Shown: one piece after another, positions 5,524-7,078 of the stretch
How positions within the stretch are numbered: the first letter of the stretch is position 1
How the letters are laid out: each line of letters starts with the position of its first letter
Assembly (NCBI GenBank): GCA_040514355.1
Contig: JBEVCF010000095.1
Location: 1 to 7,078 of the forward strand
Length of the DNA: 7,078 bases
Origin: Opacimonas sp040514355
GTDB lineage: Bacteria > Pseudomonadota > Gammaproteobacteria > Enterobacterales > Alteromonadaceae
Direction: 5' to 3'
The notes under the pieces: model-generated
The model's input: only the letters and a program-made list of their open reading frames with translations
What the model was told of the DNA's origin: nothing
The model's database searches: none
Made by a program: the position numbers and the translations under genes

Positions 5524-7053
5524 ATGACAATTATCCGCCAGCAAGATTTCATCGATAGTATTGAAGATGCACTTCAATTCATCTCGTATTATCACCCTTT
5601 AGATTATGTCAAAGCGGTAGAGGCTGCTTATCAACGCGAAGAGAGCCAAGCTGCAAAAGACGCTATGGCGCAGATCCTAATCAATTCGCGTATGTCAGCT
5701 GAAGGCAAACGTCCCCTGTGTCAAGACACGGGTATTGTGACGTGTTTTGTCAAAATTGGGATGCAAGTCCAGTGGGATAAACACGATATGACGGTACAAG
5801 AGATGGTCGATGAGGGCACGCGTCGTGCGTATATGAATCCCGATAATCCTCTGCGCGCCTCGATTGTAGCTGATCCGGCCGGTGCGCGTAAAAACACCAA
5901 AGACAACACACCTGCTGTGGTCCACCTAGATATGGTTGCCGGTGACAAAATCGAAGTGATGATTGCGGCCAAAGGTGGCGGTTCGGAAAACAAATCTAAA
6001 ATGGTGATGCTCAACCCATCTGACGATATTGCTGACTGGGTGGTTAAAACTTTACCCACAATGGGTGCGGGTTGGTGTCCTCCCGGTATGCTTGGGATAG
6101 GGATTGGTGGCACAGCTGAGAAAGCAGCTGTACTAGCCAAAGAGAGTTTAATGGATCCAGTGGATATTCAAGAATTGATTGCCCGAGGTCCTGAAACAAC
6201 GGAAGAAAAATTACGCGTCGATATCTTTAACAAGGTGAACGCCCTTGGTATAGGCGCACAAGGTTTGGGTGGCTTGACCACTGTTGTCGATATCAAAATC
6301 AAATCACTGCCCACCCATGCTGCTTCTAAACCGGTTGCGATGATCCCGAACTGTGCCGCAACGCGTCACGCGCATTTTTATCTTGATGGGTCAGGCCCTG
6401 CAGAGCTAAAAGCTCCCAAATTAGAAGATTGGCCAGAAGTCACATGGGAGGTGTCTGAAAACACTCGTCGTGTGAATATGGATGAGTTGACCAAAGACAG
6501 CATCAAAGATTGGAAAGTAGGTGAGACGGTCTTATTGTCAGGTAAAATGTTAACGGGTCGTGATGCAGCACATAAACGCATTCAAACGATGCTGGAAAAT
6601 GGCGAAGGTTTACCTGATGGCGTGGACTTGACCGATCGCTTTATTTATTACGTTGGACCGGTTGATGCAGTGGGTGACGAGGTGGTCGGCCCAGCAGGTC
6701 CCACTACGGCGACCCGAATGGATAAATTTACGGACATGATGCTTGAGCAAACAGGTTTGTTAGGCATGATTGGTAAAGCAGAACGAGGTCCAGCTACGGT
6801 TGATAGCATTGCCAAACACCAATCCGTTTATTTAATGGCTGTCGGTGGCGCCGCATATTTAGTGTCGAAAGCGATCAAAAAATCACGTGTGGTGGCATTT
6901 GAAGATTTAGGTATGGAAGCGATCTATGAATTCGAGGTAGAAGACATGCCTGTGACCGTTGCCGTCGATTCACAAGGGAATAATGCGCATGAGACTGGAC
7001 CTGCTATTTGGAAAGCTAAAATTGAAGAGCTCGATAAGGCGTTAACCAAGTGA
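5524..7053 (+). CDS. fumA: Class I fumarate hydratase, [4Fe-4S], ~507-residue type
   Basis: This TCA-cycle enzyme interconverts fumarate and L-malate in the cytosol, using an oxygen-sensitive [4Fe-4S] cluster. The 509-residue protein resembles single-chain class I fumarases of Pseudomonas and Burkholderia (about 507) and is shorter than E. coli FumA (548), mainly at the N-terminus. Cluster cysteines are C66 (L-C-Q-D-T-G), C185 (G-W-C-P-P-G) and C277 (P-N-C-A-A-T), equivalent to C105, C224 and C318 of E. coli FumA. D68 and T394 (G-P-T-T-A-T-R-M-D) align with the catalytic Asp135 and Thr467 of the Leishmania major enzyme. Other landmarks are A-A-K-G-G-G-S-E-N-K-S-K (148-159), T-G-R-D-A-A-H (344-350) and the C-terminal G-M-E-A-I-Y-E-F (463-470). 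The ATG at 5524 follows GAGGA (5515-5519) by 4 nt, which sets the start. The stop is TGA at 7051-7053. The gene looks monocistronic within the window. Tartrate dehydratase is a relative, but those enzymes are commonly two-subunit. Confidence 0.96.
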   Translation: MTIIRQQDFIDSIEDALQFISYYHPLDYVKAVEAAYQREESQAAKDAMAQILINSRMSAEGKRPLCQDTGIVTCFVKIGMQVQWDKHDMTVQEMVDEGTRRAYMNPDNPLRASIVADPAGARKNTKDNTPAVVHLDMVAGDKIEVMIAAKGGGSENKSKMVMLNPSDDIADWVVKTLPTMGAGWCPPGMLGIGIGGTAEKAAVLAKESLMDPVDIQELIARGPETTEEKLRVDIFNKVNALGIGAQGLGGLTTVVDIKIKSLPTHAASKPVAMIPNCAATRHAHFYLDGSGPAELKAPKLEDWPEVTWEVSENTRRVNMDELTKDSIKDWKVGETVLLSGKMLTGRDAAHKRIQTMLENGEGLPDGVDLTDRFIYYVGPVDAVGDEVVGPAGPTTATRMDKFTDMMLEQTGLLGMIGKAERGPATVDSIAKHQSVYLMAVGGAAYLVSKAIKKSRVVAFEDLGMEAIYEFEVEDMPVTVAVDSQGNNAHETGPAIWKAKIEELDKALTK

Positions 7054-7065
7054 TGTTAACCTCAC
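7050..7065. repeat. 16-bp near-perfect inverted repeat overlapping fumarase stop
   Basis: GTGATGTTAACCTCAC equals its reverse complement except for one symmetric position pair (bases 5 and 12). It includes the TGA stop of the fumarase gene. As RNA it could form only a short stem around a TTAA loop, and no T-run follows before the window ends, so it does not qualify as an intrinsic terminator. It may instead be a protein-binding site for a downstream gene, or chance. Confidence 0.35.
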
Positions 7066-7078
7066 CATAACAAAATAC

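Noticed and set aside
5695..6140. Minus-strand open frames inside the fumarase gene
   Set aside because: Shadow frames antisense to a well-conserved enzyme, without ribosome binding sites or recognisable domains.
1..7078. A hidden novel multi-gene system, mobile element, CRISPR array, tRNA or riboswitch
   Set aside because: Nearly all of the sequence is covered by six recognisable housekeeping or regulatory genes; the gaps are short and show no regularly spaced repeats, transposase fragments, tRNA-like folds or long structured leaders.

Overview
The window reads as an ordinary chromosomal housekeeping segment from a gammaproteobacterium of moderate GC content (roughly mid-40s percent by eye, not counted). 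Three things point there. The CysB is the 324-residue gamma-type protein, close to the enterobacterial one along its whole length. The gene order pabB-nudL-sdaA is the one known from Escherichia coli. The fumarase is the roughly 507-residue class I form typical of Pseudomonas/Acinetobacter-like and beta-proteobacterial lineages rather than the 548-residue E. coli FumA/FumB. I cannot name the genus.

Layout, left to right. (1) 1-804, +: a LysR-type regulator whose first ~25-30 residues lie before the window edge. (2) 805-964: a gene-free stretch carrying three TTATAA elements, the likely cysB control region. (3) 965-1939, +: cysB, the master regulator of cysteine biosynthesis. (4) 1942-3315, -: sdaA, an iron-sulfur L-serine ammonia-lyase, convergent with cysB with only 2 bp between the stop codons. 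(5) 3398-3976, -: nudL, a CoA-type Nudix hydrolase with a GTG start. (6) 3985-5403 (or 5457), -: pabB, component I of aminodeoxychorismate synthase. (7) 5404-5523: a short AT-rich divergent promoter region. (8) 5524-7053, +: a class I [4Fe-4S] fumarate hydratase. The last 25 bases hold a near-palindrome overlapping the fumarase stop.

How they fit together. pabB and nudL are 8 bp apart, with the nudL ribosome binding site overlapping the pabB stop, so they should be co-transcribed and translationally coupled. sdaA follows after 82 bp that contain its own strong Shine-Dalgarno and a plausible promoter, so it may be both read through and independently started. The functional theme is metabolic: serine removal to pyruvate (SdaA), folate precursor synthesis (PabB), CoA turnover (NudL), the TCA cycle (fumarase), and control of sulfur assimilation, which consumes serine (CysB).

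I found no mobile element, CRISPR array, RNA gene or novel multi-gene system. The items worth a second look are regulatory: the spaced TTATAA sites before cysB, the compact pabB/fumarase promoter region, the terminator-less cysB/sdaA junction, and the terminal cysteine of SdaA.
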